From assembly GCF_001592285.1 (NCBI RefSeq), contig NZ_BCWQ01000003.1, forward strand, positions 1-64,000: 64,000 nucleotides of DNA, written 5' to 3'. Shown here piece after piece: positions 1 to 8,831 of this stretch. Within the stretch, counting starts at the first letter, position 1, and the number at the start of each line of letters is the position of its first letter. A program made the translations under genes and the position numbers. This stretch comes from Hydrogenophaga pseudoflava NBRC 102511. Lineage in GTDB: Bacteria > Pseudomonadota > Gammaproteobacteria > Burkholderiales > Burkholderiaceae_C. The notes beneath the pieces are model-generated. The model did not search any database. It was given only the letters and a program-made list of their open reading frames with translations, and had not been told where the DNA came from.

Positions 1-2
1 CA

Positions 3-1004
3 CACCGCTGGCCGACATATGGCATTCCCGAATACGTAGTGGCAGACAACGGCTTGGAGTTTCACGGTGTGGACCTCGAAGGCCTCGCCGTTGATCTTGG
101 TTTTCGTATCGAGTTTTGCCCGAAGCGCCAGCCGCGCTTCAAAGGAACCATTGAGCGGTACCTCAAAACCATCAACTACCACTTCGCGCACCAACTGCCA
201 GGCACCAGCTTTGCGCGCTTTCACCAAAGGGGCGACTACGACCCGCAGAAATGTGCGTTGATGACCCTCGCGGAGTTCAAGCATCTCTTCGAAAAGTGGG
301 TGCTCGATGTCTACGCGCAGACCATACACAAAGGCATCGGCACCACGCCTTGGCAGCGTTGGCACGAGGGCTTGGCCGCGCATGAGCCGCAATTGCCGGC
401 GGACCTTTCGGTTCTTCAGCAGCGGATCGGCCAAAGCGCAGCAAGAAAGCTCCGAAGGGACGGCTTTGAACTCAATGGCATTCGGTACAACGGTGACGTT
501 CTCGCGCCAATCCTGCGGCGATTCGGTGAGGGCGTGGAAATCCGAGTGGTGTTCGATCCGGAGGATCTGGGGAGCGTCTTTGTGTGGGGTCCAGAGGATT
601 CCGAGCCCAAAGCCGTCCAGGCGCTTGAGCTGGGCTATGCGCGCGGAATGACGAAGCAGCAAAACAGCCTGATCCACCAACTACTGCGCGAGGAGGGCGC
701 CAAGGTTGAAGACCGGGTGGCGCTGCAACGCGCTCGAAACGACATGACGAAGGCGGTTGAAGAGCTGATGGTCAGTCGAAAACAGAAAGCTCGACAACGC
801 TCGGCCCATCTGCGCGGCTTGAGCAGCAGCAAGCCGAACGGCACTCCTACACAAACGGATCAGGTTGCAGAAGTGCCAGTGCGTCATCCGGTCCTGACCG
901 TCAAGCCGACGGCCAAAACGCCTTCGGTGCCCCCTGACCTGCCTCGAATTCTCCCGGCATTTCAGATGAGCCCAGTCAAGCGAGGTCGCGATGGCAACAG
1001 TTGA
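3..1004 (+). CDS. tniA: TnsB/TniA-type DDE transposase, 5' part missing
   Basis: The reading frame is already open at the left edge (HRWPTYGIPEY...), so this is the C-terminal third to half of a longer protein. The visible part has the end of the retroviral-integrase-like fold: the Asp in VADNG near the edge and the Glu in GTIERY fit the second Asp and the Glu of a DDE triad. A Mu-type C-terminal region follows. This is the Tn7 TnsB / Tn5053 TniA family, which binds the transposon ends and does the strand transfer. Its last 14 bases overlap the downstream ATPase gene, as in a tni operon. The first catalytic Asp and the N-terminal DNA-binding domains lie outside the window. The GTG at 39 is inside the domain and is not a real start. 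Confidence 0.88.
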   Translation, partial: HRWPTYGIPEYVVADNGLEFHGVDLEGLAVDLGFRIEFCPKRQPRFKGTIERYLKTINYHFAHQLPGTSFARFHQRGDYDPQKCALMTLAEFKHLFEKWVLDVYAQTIHKGIGTTPWQRWHEGLAAHEPQLPADLSVLQQRIGQSAARKLRRDGFELNGIRYNGDVLAPILRRFGEGVEIRVVFDPEDLGSVFVWGPEDSEPKAVQALELGYARGMTKQQNSLIHQLLREEGAKVEDRVALQRARNDMTKAVEELMVSRKQKARQRSAHLRGLSSSKPNGTPTQTDQVAEVPVRHPVLTVKPTAKTPSVPPDLPRILPAFQMSPVKRGRDGNS

Positions 1005-1950
1005 CGCCTACTCACGACTGAAGCACTTTGATGAGCAGTACATACCCTTTCCACCATTCGTTGCAGCGATGACCGCCATCGAAGCCAATCTGCAGATGTA
1101 TCGAGAGGCAGGGGTGGCCACACACATGCTGGTCACGGGTGAAGCAGGCACCGGAAAGAGCAGCCTGTGTCGATGGTTGGCACATCAACACCCACTGCGT
1201 GTGCTGCCGGAACGCGACGTGGTCGAACTCCTGGTCACGGCCATTCCACCTGCTGCCTCCATTGCGAGCATCGCCAGCACGATGCTGGAGGCCCTCGGAG
1301 ACCCTTACGCAAGCACGGGGACGGTTTCGCAGAAGACCCACCGGGTGATCACGCTTTGCCGAGGGTGCGGTGTGGAGATGCTGTTGTTCGATGAAGCCCA
1401 GCACCTTCAAGATCGCGGTGACACCAAGACCCACTACATGGTGGGCGACTGGCTCAAGCACTTGATTGACGAGCTGGCCGTGCCCACCGTCTTGTTGGGT
1501 CTGCCTCGCCTGGAGAACGTCCTGCAGGTCAACGATCAATTGCGCAGGCGCTTCTCCTGTCGGCGCCGGCTGGCGGTCGGTCAAAGCGATACCGACAGCA
1601 TTGAGACCGAGTGTCTGCAGCTGTTCCTTTCGCTGACCTCGCTGATCGACATCCCCGTCTTGCCACATCCATACGGTGCTCAAGAAATGGGTGTGCGGCT
1701 GTACTACGCCAGCGATGGTCGGGTGGCCTACATCAAGAAGCTGCTGTTCGCTGCGCTGCGCTCAGCACTGGAGCAGGATCTGGATGCCATCGACGCACCC
1801 ATGCTGGAGAGGTCGTTCACCAACGAGATCTGGTGGGAGGGTGTCGGAAAACTCAACCCGTTCCATCCCGACTTCGAATGCCGACGTTTGGACCGCGGTG
1901 GTGAGCCGTTCCAAGTGGCGAGCAGCCCAGGAAAGCGCAGGTCGAAATGA
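991..1950 (+). CDS. tniB: TniB/TnsC-like AAA+ transposition ATPase
   Basis: A 319-aa P-loop ATPase with Walker A GEAGTGKS at about residues 50-57 and Walker B MLLFDEA at about 130-136. Proteins of this family (TniB, TnsC, MuB) bind target DNA and link the target selector (TniQ/TnsD) to the transposase. The start overlaps the end of the transposase gene. The stop overlaps the ATG of the next gene (ATGA), so the three genes are probably translationally coupled. Length is normal for TniB and no key residue is missing. Confidence 0.9.
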   Translation: MATVDAYSRLKHFDEQYIPFPPFVAAMTAIEANLQMYREAGVATHMLVTGEAGTGKSSLCRWLAHQHPLRVLPERDVVELLVTAIPPAASIASIASTMLEALGDPYASTGTVSQKTHRVITLCRGCGVEMLLFDEAQHLQDRGDTKTHYMVGDWLKHLIDELAVPTVLLGLPRLENVLQVNDQLRRRFSCRRRLAVGQSDTDSIETECLQLFLSLTSLIDIPVLPHPYGAQEMGVRLYYASDGRVAYIKKLLFAALRSALEQDLDAIDAPMLERSFTNEIWWEGVGKLNPFHPDFECRRLDRGGEPFQVASSPGKRRSK

Positions 1951-2966
1951 ACCACCATGTCGCCCCTGAGACGTTCCCCATCCGTCCCGTCCTGCGTGAA
2001 GGCGAAAGCCTGGGCGGATGGTGCTGGCAGCTCTATCCAGCCAACGGGCACCAGATTCCATCGGCCACGCGATCTGCCTTGCTGTTAATCCGAGCCACTC
2101 GCATTCTGAAGGCTGACAACGCCCTGAGCCAGCTCATGGGGTTCGAGCGCCTGAAGCCACTCCACGAACGAGAGAACAGCATCATCGACCCCTGGTCAGG
2201 GCAGCAAGCACCAGGGTGGTACGCGTGGTCCAAGCGACCGCGATTTTGCATTCAGTGCGCGGCCGTCTGCGAGTGCCACCTTGTGTACTGGGACCTCCCT
2301 CTAGTGTCTGCCTGTGCTGTGCATGGTTGCCTTCTGACGACCAGGTGCCATTCGTGCCGGCGCTACTGGAGTTGGCCAACCTTGAAACGTGGCTGGCGCT
2401 GCGTATGCGGCGCAAGGATTGCTGAAGGTATTGATCAGAAGGCGCCAGATCTCGAACTCCGCTTCAGCAAGATCTTGTGTGCAGCTGCCGATGCGCTGGT
2501 TTCCCCATCGGTCAAGAGTGCCGCCGTCGGATCCTCGCCGATCGATGCTGCGTACCAGACGCGAGACGTGTACGAAACCCTCTGGTGGCTGCTGAAGGTG
2601 CGAAGGGTACTGACCGACAAAGTCCAGGGTGGCATCTCGAAATACTGGCCCATGGTGAAGAGACGTGGTGCCCGCATGGTGCCCGGGTCATGGGAGAAAG
2701 CCTCGTTGATGGGATTTCCGGACACCATCAACCGCAAGGCTCAGCAAACGCTTCGTTGGTTCTCCAAGGAGTTCAAAACCACACCGGTTGATCTGCGCAG
2801 CCTCGAACGTTTGCGCGACGTGGAACGGCTGATGCATGAGCTCAGTGTTGAGCGCAATCCGATGGCCGGTTCGATCCTCAATGCCATTGAACGCGCGCGG
2901 CGCGAACCCTATGCAGGGATCTCTGGAGGAGTCGATGCTATTCAACCCTCGTTTGAGTCGCACTGA
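1947..2966 (+). CDS. tniQ: TniQ family target-selection protein (first copy)
   Basis: A 339-aa TniQ-like protein. The N-terminus (FPIRPVLREGESLGGWCWQL) carries the typical TniQ opening in which a Pro/Gly/Glu-rich stretch precedes an aromatic helix. A zinc-binding region follows at about residues 95-165 with CIQC, CAVHGC, CHSC and CVCG pairs. TniQ/TnsD proteins direct TniB/TnsC and the transposase to a target. The ATG overlaps the tniB stop. It is shorter than the second TniQ downstream and lacks that protein's long C-terminal helix-turn-helix array, so the two are probably not redundant. Confidence 0.85.
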   Translation: MNHHVAPETFPIRPVLREGESLGGWCWQLYPANGHQIPSATRSALLLIRATRILKADNALSQLMGFERLKPLHERENSIIDPWSGQQAPGWYAWSKRPRFCIQCAAVCECHLVYWDLPLVSACAVHGCLLTTRCHSCRRYWSWPTLKRGWRCVCGARIAEGIDQKAPDLELRFSKILCAAADALVSPSVKSAAVGSSPIDAAYQTRDVYETLWWLLKVRRVLTDKVQGGISKYWPMVKRRGARMVPGSWEKASLMGFPDTINRKAQQTLRWFSKEFKTTPVDLRSLERLRDVERLMHELSVERNPMAGSILNAIERARREPYAGISGGVDAIQPSFESH

Positions 2967-3211
2967 TCCGAACACGCGCCTCGCGAAACTGACCGCCTGA
3001 CTGCGTCTTCTCCTCGAGGATGAGGTTTCCAATGGCTCGAAACAACGACCGGACCCGCATCAGATTGTGGGTGGCCAGATGAGCGCTTTGTCGGGCCACC
3101 AAACAGAGGTGGCGATCTCCCTGTTGAACGTCCTGTTTGACGCGGCACACCAAAGAATCCTGGTGTTGCCCATCCTTCAATGGACACCATCAGCGCTCGG
3201 AGGTAGAGGAC

Positions 3212-5020
3212 ATGCATCTTGACCCAGCACACACCTTGGCGATTCGACCGCGACCACTGCCCGACGAAAGCACCCTTGGGTACTTGCAGAGAGTGGCGAA
3301 CGCAAACGGGCTCGGTTCAACAAGACAACTCTTTGCATCCCTGCACGCTCGCCAACAAGGCGCTTTCGACGAACTGTGCACCCGACTGCGGCTGAGCAGT
3401 GAAGAACGGCGTTTCCTGTTCGGATCCCTTCCCGCTCATTGGGCCCACACGGACATCCCGTTTGGGCTGGCCCATTCCGACTTCAATTCAACGCACGGGC
3501 GCTGGTGCACCCTGTGCCTGCGGGAGGGTGGGGTACTGCCTGGGCAATGGACCCTCAAGCTGGTCTGCACGTGCCCAAAGCATGGCACCTGGTTGAAGGA
3601 AGCTTGCTCCACGTGCGGTGCCCATCTCCGCTGGAGTGACATTGTGCAATCTGAAGGGAGTTGCCCCTGCGGGGCGAGCCTCTTGGAAGCTGATGTCGAG
3701 GATGCCGGCGGGGATGTACAGGCGTTGACGCTCTTGCTGTGCGGCGACTCCTCCGGAATGGCGAAGCTGGCATGCCTGTCTGGCTTGAGCACCCCTGCGA
3801 TTCATCGGCTGGTTCGGTACCTTGGTCCTTTTCAGGCAAACACCAGGCCATCGCATCCTGGCCAGACTTTGGACGTGCATCGACTCGACGTGGCCAGAGG
3901 CCTGGTGACTGGCGCTGCGTGTCTGTTGGCAAATTGGCCCACCAATCTCCACACGAGAATTGATGAGCTCAGAGCAGATGCACCCGAGAGCCCAAGCGTT
4001 CGCAGAACGTTTGATCCGCTGTACCGCGTGCTGTACGACGCCCTGCAGGAAGCCGAGTTTCGGTTCTTGCGCGATGCGTTTGAAGACTACCTGCACGTCC
4101 ACTGGTGGGGACTGATTTGCAAACGCAACAGACGCTTGCGGCCAGAGACCGCCAACGGCCACCCACGACTGAGCCTGCCTCAGATGGCCAAGGCTGCACG
4201 AGTCCCGCCGTCGGTGGTTCGCCACATGGTGCAAGCCGAACTGGTGCCCAGCAACTCTGCGGAGTTGAGGTCAGGTCGCCGTGCGCGGTCGATTCACCTC
4301 TCTGAGCTGCAAGGCATCCAAAGTGCCACGGACGGTGCGAGGTCACTCGAAGAGACGGCGCGGATGCTCTCGCTGCCCAGGCGCAGAGTCAGGGAGCTCA
4401 TCATGGGAGGCCTCTTGACCCCCCTGGTGTCCAGGCAAATCAACAAGGACGCAGCGGCGTGGCTCATCCCGAAAATGGAGATCGACCGGTTGCATGTTCA
4501 AACCATCCAGGCACCTGATGACAGCGACAGCATCCCCGCTCGCGACATCTTGAAGTACTGGCGGCTTGAGAAATATGAGTCGGTTGCCTTGATCGCAGCA
4601 CTTGTGGATGGGCGTTTGCCTGCGCAAGGCGATCGCCAGAGCAAAGTGCCCGTTGGCAAAGCGCTGTTGTGCGCAGTCGGAGCCAAAGAGTGGCTCCTCA
4701 GGCATCGAAGCCATGCACGAAAGGACTTCTCGGTGGACACCGCTGCGAGGGAGTTGGGCATCAAACAGCAAGTGGCTTACGACCTGGTGCGCTTGGGGAT
4801 ACTGCACTCAACCACTGTCGGCGTGCTCGGCCATCGCGTGTCACCCGATGATGTTGAGCGCTTCCAGGCAACCTACGTTTCTCTGGCAAGTCTGGCCAGC
4901 CAGGCACGCCGCTCGCCACGAGCTCTGTTGGCTGAGCTTTCCGCTTCACCGGTGTGCGGGCCATCCATTGATGGCACACGCCAATACTTCTACCGCCGGA
5001 CTGAAGTCGAATCCCTGTGA
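3212..5020 (+). CDS. TniQ/TnsD-like protein with several helix-turn-helix modules (second copy)
   Basis: A 602-aa protein. I start it at the ATG at 3212, preceded by AGGTAGAGGA; the frame is open 75 bases further up without a good ribosome site. The opening (LAIRPRPLPDESTLGYLQRV) is the TniQ signature, and a zinc-ribbon-like region follows (CTLC, CPKH, CSTC, CPCG). The C-terminal half has at least three segments that read like excisionase/MerR-type helix-turn-helices (around SLPQMAKAARVPPSVV, SLEETARMLSLPRRRV and DTAARELGIKQQVAY). In Tn7 the longer TnsD uses its C-terminal half to recognise a fixed attachment site, and I infer a similar role. A 245-bp gap separates it from the first TniQ. Confidence 0.82.
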   Translation: MHLDPAHTLAIRPRPLPDESTLGYLQRVANANGLGSTRQLFASLHARQQGAFDELCTRLRLSSEERRFLFGSLPAHWAHTDIPFGLAHSDFNSTHGRWCTLCLREGGVLPGQWTLKLVCTCPKHGTWLKEACSTCGAHLRWSDIVQSEGSCPCGASLLEADVEDAGGDVQALTLLLCGDSSGMAKLACLSGLSTPAIHRLVRYLGPFQANTRPSHPGQTLDVHRLDVARGLVTGAACLLANWPTNLHTRIDELRADAPESPSVRRTFDPLYRVLYDALQEAEFRFLRDAFEDYLHVHWWGLICKRNRRLRPETANGHPRLSLPQMAKAARVPPSVVRHMVQAELVPSNSAELRSGRRARSIHLSELQGIQSATDGARSLEETARMLSLPRRRVRELIMGGLLTPLVSRQINKDAAAWLIPKMEIDRLHVQTIQAPDDSDSIPARDILKYWRLEKYESVALIAALVDGRLPAQGDRQSKVPVGKALLCAVGAKEWLLRHRSHARKDFSVDTAARELGIKQQVAYDLVRLGILHSTTVGVLGHRVSPDDVERFQATYVSLASLASQARRSPRALLAELSASPVCGPSIDGTRQYFYRRTEVESL

Positions 5021-5139
5021 GTTCGAGAGGGATGCGCCGAGCGGTGCTCGGGGCCTCTCATGCGAATCCCCCGGAGACATCAAGGGAAACGGGGGTGAGC
5101 GGCGCGTGCAAAATCCGACCGCAAGTGGAGGAAAGAAAA

Positions 5140-5538
5140 ATGCTGGGCTGGATGTTTTGCGTCTTTAATTTGCCACCCGAAAGGGTTGACCGCCTTATCG
5201 GGCATGAGGCAACCGCCCCCTTCGTTTTGGCCTCATGGGAGGCAGGGATCGGCGGTCTGGACTGGGTAGAGGCGCTGCGGACAGCAGGCAAGGCCACCCA
5301 GCTGAAAAACGGCGGGTATCCGAACCGGTACACCGCCCTGGCGGCTGACGTTCTGCCGCTGATTCAAGGCGATGGAGTGAAGCCTGTCGACGATGGCATT
5401 TGGACGTTCGGAGTGGACGAAGGCGAGGAATACGCCTTGCCCCCGGGCTGGATGGGAAAACCCAATCTCCGTTTGGACAACATTCGAGGCTGCCCCCTCA
5501 ATGCAACCTTGACCATCGATGCCTGGGACTTGAGCTAG
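5140..5538 (+). CDS. Unrecognised 132-aa protein next to the transposition genes
   Basis: The start at 5140 is chosen because AGTGGAGGAAAG lies just upstream; the frame is open from 5017 but that part has no ribosome site and reads like non-coding sequence. The product has no signal peptide or membrane segment and no motif I recognise. Phrases such as LASWEAGIGGLDWVEAL and GGYPNRYTALAADVLP suggest a small globular domain. It sits 119 bp after the second TniQ gene and before a block of direct repeats, so it may be the last gene of the transposition module or its first cargo gene. No function is assigned. Confidence 0.55.
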   Translation: MLGWMFCVFNLPPERVDRLIGHEATAPFVLASWEAGIGGLDWVEALRTAGKATQLKNGGYPNRYTALAADVLPLIQGDGVKPVDDGIWTFGVDEGEEYALPPGWMGKPNLRLDNIRGCPLNATLTIDAWDLS

Positions 5539-5631
5539 TCGCCTCGAAATGCCGTGCCTTCGGGCTGAGGGCCGCGCGCCTTGAATGCCCACGTCTGAGC
5601 CAGCCGGCACGCATACGAACTCCCGGAGTCA

Positions 5632-5697
5632 TCGTGTTTTGACCCCTTCACCATCGTGTTCTGACCACCGAAGCTTCGTGTTTTGACCCCCTGTGGA
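5632..5697. repeat. Three direct repeats at exact 22-bp spacing
   Basis: TCGTGTTTTGACCCC at 5632, TCGTGTTCTGACCAC at 5654 and TCGTGTTTTGACCCC at 5676 are in the same orientation exactly 22 bp apart (units 1 and 3 identical over 15 bp). The array lies in the 380-bp gene-free stretch 5539-5918, directly downstream of the transposition genes. Transposase-binding sites at Tn7-type ends are about 22 bp long and repeated like this, so a TnsB/TniA-binding array is one reading. A leftover IS21-type multiple-repeat end is the main alternative. The rest of the gap shows no gene. Confidence 0.7.
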
Positions 5698-5918
5698 TCA
5701 CGCCCAGACGCTTGTTTGGACCGGGAGAGGGGGTAGCCCACATTTCGTGCCGTGGCACGTGAGGTCCATTTCCCCAGGCCGCTTTTCCCACGAACCATGC
5801 GCCTCATATCCACGCCAAGAATGGGCACACATGAAACACGCGCTCATGCAGAATGGGGATGCGGTCCGCCTGCATGGCGCGAGCGCAACACAATCCAAGG
5901 AAATGAGGGGAACCAGCA

Positions 5919-6137
5919 ATGTCCACACCGAGACACGTGCGCAAGCAGCTGATCATCCCGGCGGAGGTCGATCAACGCCTGACCGCTATTGCCATTGACA
6001 CGGGGACCACGGCCTCCGAGGTGGTTCGCAAAGCTCTAACGCTCTACATCATTGCGACCGAGAAGAAGCAGCAAGGCTTAAAGCTCGGGTTTGCTCGCCC
6101 CGACCAAACGCTTGAAACAGAGGTCATAGGCCTGTAG
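5919..6137 (+). CDS. Small ribbon-helix-helix (CopG/Arc-like) DNA-binding protein
   Basis: A 72-aa protein with the layout of a ribbon-helix-helix fold: a beta strand (KQLIIPAEV), a helix (DQRLTAIAIDTG), the turn at TTAS, then a second helix (EVVRKALTLYIIATE). Such proteins bind DNA as dimers and are often antitoxins or plasmid/transposon regulators. A purine-rich stretch (AAGGAAATGAGGGGA) lies upstream of the ATG. The next gene, a RES-domain protein, begins 178 bp downstream, so an antitoxin role is possible but not shown by the arrangement. Confidence 0.72.
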   Translation: MSTPRHVRKQLIIPAEVDQRLTAIAIDTGTTASEVVRKALTLYIIATEKKQQGLKLGFARPDQTLETEVIGL

Positions 6138-6315
6138 GAGCATTCACTACGACGAGCAGATACAGCCAACGGCGTACCCGGTTCCTGCCGACTTGGCGGA
6201 CAAAAGTTGTCTGAAGTCTGGAAGGACGATTTCCACCGAGCGGATCTATTTGCCATCGCAAGCGCAAGGATGGACGTGCGGCGGAATACTGCGCTGAGCA
6301 TATAGAACCTCACAT

Positions 6316-7644
6316 ATGCCCGAACACGCAATTTGCTTCCAATGCATTGATGACGACGTACTCAGTGCGATTGTTGAAAGCCAGGGCGAACCGCTGCTCT
6401 GCGAGTGCTGCGGTGAGAACGAAAACAACGCCTTTACCTATGAGCGTCTAGGCGAGGAGCTGGAACCGATTCTGCGCGAACACTTCGAAGTCGGTCCAAC
6501 TGTCCGCAGGTTCTACGATGACGACAAGGAGGGATGGGAGCAGGAAGGTGACCAACTGTCCTACATTGTCCAGGAGGTTCTTGGTCAAGATGTCGACAAT
6601 CCGGATGCGCTTGTCGACGCTCTCATCGCTGCTGAACACTATTGGCCGGGCGACGGGGGTGACGCGTTCTACGACGACACCCAACTCTATGTGGCGCGCA
6701 GGGCAACGCCGCATGCCTGGATGGCCGAATGGCATGCCCTTCAAGTCGAACTGGCGCAGAAGCGAAGGTTCTTCAGCGACACGGCGCGGAAGCTCTTCAA
6801 TCGGCTGTTCGAAGACGTCGCCAATGCCAGAGTCTTTGACCAAGACGCCGCTACTTGGCTGCCGGTGGTGGGTGAACTGCCGGCCGAAACAGAGGTGTTC
6901 CGCGCACGGGTAGTACGCGCCGACACAGAGTTGCGGACGTTTTTAGAAGCGCCTTCTCGAGAACTTGGAGCGCCTCCGCCAAAGAAGGCGGTAGCCGGTC
7001 GCATGAACGCGCCGGGAATCGCTGTCTTCTACGCAGCAATGGACGCGGACACCTGCCTTGCCGAGATGCGGCCTGCCATTGGGGGGCGTGTGTTGGTTGG
7101 CAAATTCAGGACGAAACAGACCCTCCGTGTTCTTGATTTCCGCCGACTCGAAGCCGGGGTGCTCGCTAAACTCAGCTACTTCGACTCAAAGTACTCCGAA
7201 CAGCGAGCGCGCGCCGTATTCTTGCGTCGCCTGCATGGACTAATCAGCCGCCCAGTCGTGCCTGGTCATGAAGATGAGTACCTCATCACGCAGACTCTGG
7301 CGGAGTACCTAGCGCACGTGCATCAGCCAGCTTTCGACTGCGTGATCTTTCAGTCGGTTCAGCGCCAAGGCGGCGCGAACATAGTCCTCTTTGGCCGTGA
7401 TGCCGTTGCGCCAATAGTCAGCCTAGACGCAGACAACGCGAACATCGGACCAGTGTTCGCGCCGCCACTAGCTGGAGGCGAGACTACAAACGACTTTAGC
7501 TTTCCCGTTGAGTACATCGCAGACAGTGCGAAGCTCTTCGCTACCCGATCCATCGAGTACTCACACGTGGAGCTTCACTTCTCCATCGACGACAACCACC
7601 TATTCGTACACGAGGAAAATTTCGATGATGGAGACTGGGAATAG
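6316..7644 (+). CDS. RES-domain protein with a zinc-binding, HEPN/RES-type N-terminus
   Basis: A 442-aa two-part protein. The N-terminus has CFQC (residues 7-10) and CECCG (29-33), a likely zinc site, then an acidic helical region. The C-terminal part matches the RES domain: VFRARV at about 195, GRMNAPGIAVFY at about 229, CLAEMRP at about 248, and further on TLAEYLAHV and FDCVIFQSVQ. Characterised RES toxins break down NAD+ by phosphorolysis, and the Arg, Tyr and Glu expected in the pocket are present. Typical RES toxins pair with an Xre-type antitoxin, which is absent here. An HNH nuclease follows after 67 bp, suggesting a two-gene module. The HEPN-type label for the N-terminus is from memory of similar architectures. 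Confidence 0.78.
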   Translation: MPEHAICFQCIDDDVLSAIVESQGEPLLCECCGENENNAFTYERLGEELEPILREHFEVGPTVRRFYDDDKEGWEQEGDQLSYIVQEVLGQDVDNPDALVDALIAAEHYWPGDGGDAFYDDTQLYVARRATPHAWMAEWHALQVELAQKRRFFSDTARKLFNRLFEDVANARVFDQDAATWLPVVGELPAETEVFRARVVRADTELRTFLEAPSRELGAPPPKKAVAGRMNAPGIAVFYAAMDADTCLAEMRPAIGGRVLVGKFRTKQTLRVLDFRRLEAGVLAKLSYFDSKYSEQRARAVFLRRLHGLISRPVVPGHEDEYLITQTLAEYLAHVHQPAFDCVIFQSVQRQGGANIVLFGRDAVAPIVSLDADNANIGPVFAPPLAGGETTNDFSFPVEYIADSAKLFATRSIEYSHVELHFSIDDNHLFVHEENFDDGDWE

Positions 7645-7711
7645 GCGTAAAGCCCATTATTTCGCTGCAAGGCAGCGTCGTGATCGTTCGTGAATACTGG
7701 GAAGGATTCCC

Positions 7712-8806
7712 GTGGCCTTGTACCTGCTCAAACCAGTGCTTTGGAACACCGAGAACTATGTCCGTCCATCCGGAGTGCGCGCATCCGGACAAAGCTTCCC
7801 GGGACTGAATGGCTACGGTCACGAAGAATGGAACAACTCGCCCAAGCTGCGATTTGTTGAGTCAAAGCAACGGTGGTGCGCTTTCCACACGGAAGGAGTA
7901 AAGAAGGCGCCGGTTGAAGAGCACGCAGGGCAGATCTTTGTCTTCATGACTGCAACGCACGATCGCGTTCAGCAACTGGTAGGAGTCGCTGGGAACGCCA
8001 TGTGTCTTTCTGCGGAAGATCAACTCCCAGAAAGGCGTCGATTGGCGAAGCTGCTAAAAATTGATTCATTCTGGTCAGACGCTTGGCGACTGCCCGCTGT
8101 CCAGCGCCGCTTTCAGAACGCCGGCACGTTTCAGCAGCACTTCAGCGCTGATGCTGCGTGGATTCCGAATTGGATCTGCCCGGAAGAGTTTTTCCTCTGG
8201 CTGGAAAAGCCTGTCACCCTAGACTCACAACGGCTTACAGACAAGAAAGCTTTGCCGATGATGTTTGCCGGGTATCAGCCTATCAGTCGCGAGACGGCGG
8301 CGCTGATCCTCAATCAGGTCACAACGCCACAACGCACCGATACCTGGGCTCGCTTGTTGGACGCGTTACTGAGCGCTCCCGATAGTCCGATGCCTCTCCA
8401 GGGCGAGCAAAGTGACCCAGCGACTACCAGGGCTGCACTCACGCAGCAGCGCATAGGTCAAGGCACCTTCCGCGAGGCCTTGAAGCAGCGGTGGGAGTCG
8501 GCTTGTGCAGTCACCGGCCTAACCTGTTCCGAGCTGCTTCGCGCTTCGCATGTGAGGCCGTGGAAGAACTCCAACTCACGACAGCGCCGCGACCCAGAGA
8601 ACGGCTTGTTGCTGGCCGCGCACATGGACGCCCTCTTCGACAGGGGACTGGTGTCGTTTGACTCGGCAGGCAAGATGCTGCTTTCCTCTAAGCTTGGCAG
8701 TGACGTCCGCCAGGATTTCGGCTTACCTCGCGCGCTCAGATACCCACCGAGCAAGCAACTGGAGGAGTACCTCGAGTACCACCGGGAATTCCTTTTCCAG
8801 AAGTAG
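7712..8806 (+). CDS. HNH endonuclease, restriction-like
   Basis: A 364-aa protein starting at GTG 7712 with GGGAAGGA just upstream. The C-terminal third is an HNH_2-type nuclease: CAVTG at about 265, the ASHVRPW histidine (H280), then DPENGLLL and AAHMDALFD (N297, H304), the usual H-N-H order. The N-terminal 100 residues (YLLKPVLWNTENYV..., HAGQIFVFMTAT) form a separate beta-rich domain I do not recognise; in restriction-like HNH proteins this position often holds a modified-base or target-recognition domain. It follows the RES gene closely on the same strand, so co-expression is likely. Defence is inferred from the nuclease type and the transposon context. Confidence 0.78.
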   Translation: MALYLLKPVLWNTENYVRPSGVRASGQSFPGLNGYGHEEWNNSPKLRFVESKQRWCAFHTEGVKKAPVEEHAGQIFVFMTATHDRVQQLVGVAGNAMCLSAEDQLPERRRLAKLLKIDSFWSDAWRLPAVQRRFQNAGTFQQHFSADAAWIPNWICPEEFFLWLEKPVTLDSQRLTDKKALPMMFAGYQPISRETAALILNQVTTPQRTDTWARLLDALLSAPDSPMPLQGEQSDPATTRAALTQQRIGQGTFREALKQRWESACAVTGLTCSELLRASHVRPWKNSNSRQRRDPENGLLLAAHMDALFDRGLVSFDSAGKMLLSSKLGSDVRQDFGLPRALRYPPSKQLEEYLEYHREFLFQK

Positions 8807-8831
8807 TCTTGGTGCTTTTTTTATTGCCGTC

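Noticed and set aside
3078-3221. A 47-codon frame just before the second TniQ
   Set aside because: No good ribosome site and no recognisable motif; the overlap with the TniQ start may be chance.
1-5020. A CRISPR-associated transposon, suggested by two TniQ proteins
   Set aside because: No Cas gene, CRISPR array or solo repeat is visible anywhere in the window; the claim would need sequence to the left.
6138-6305. A protein-like stretch (DLFAIASARMDVRRN) between the ribbon-helix-helix and RES genes
   Set aside because: No start codon or ribosome site, and only about 40 codons look protein-like; it may be a gene remnant but cannot be supported.
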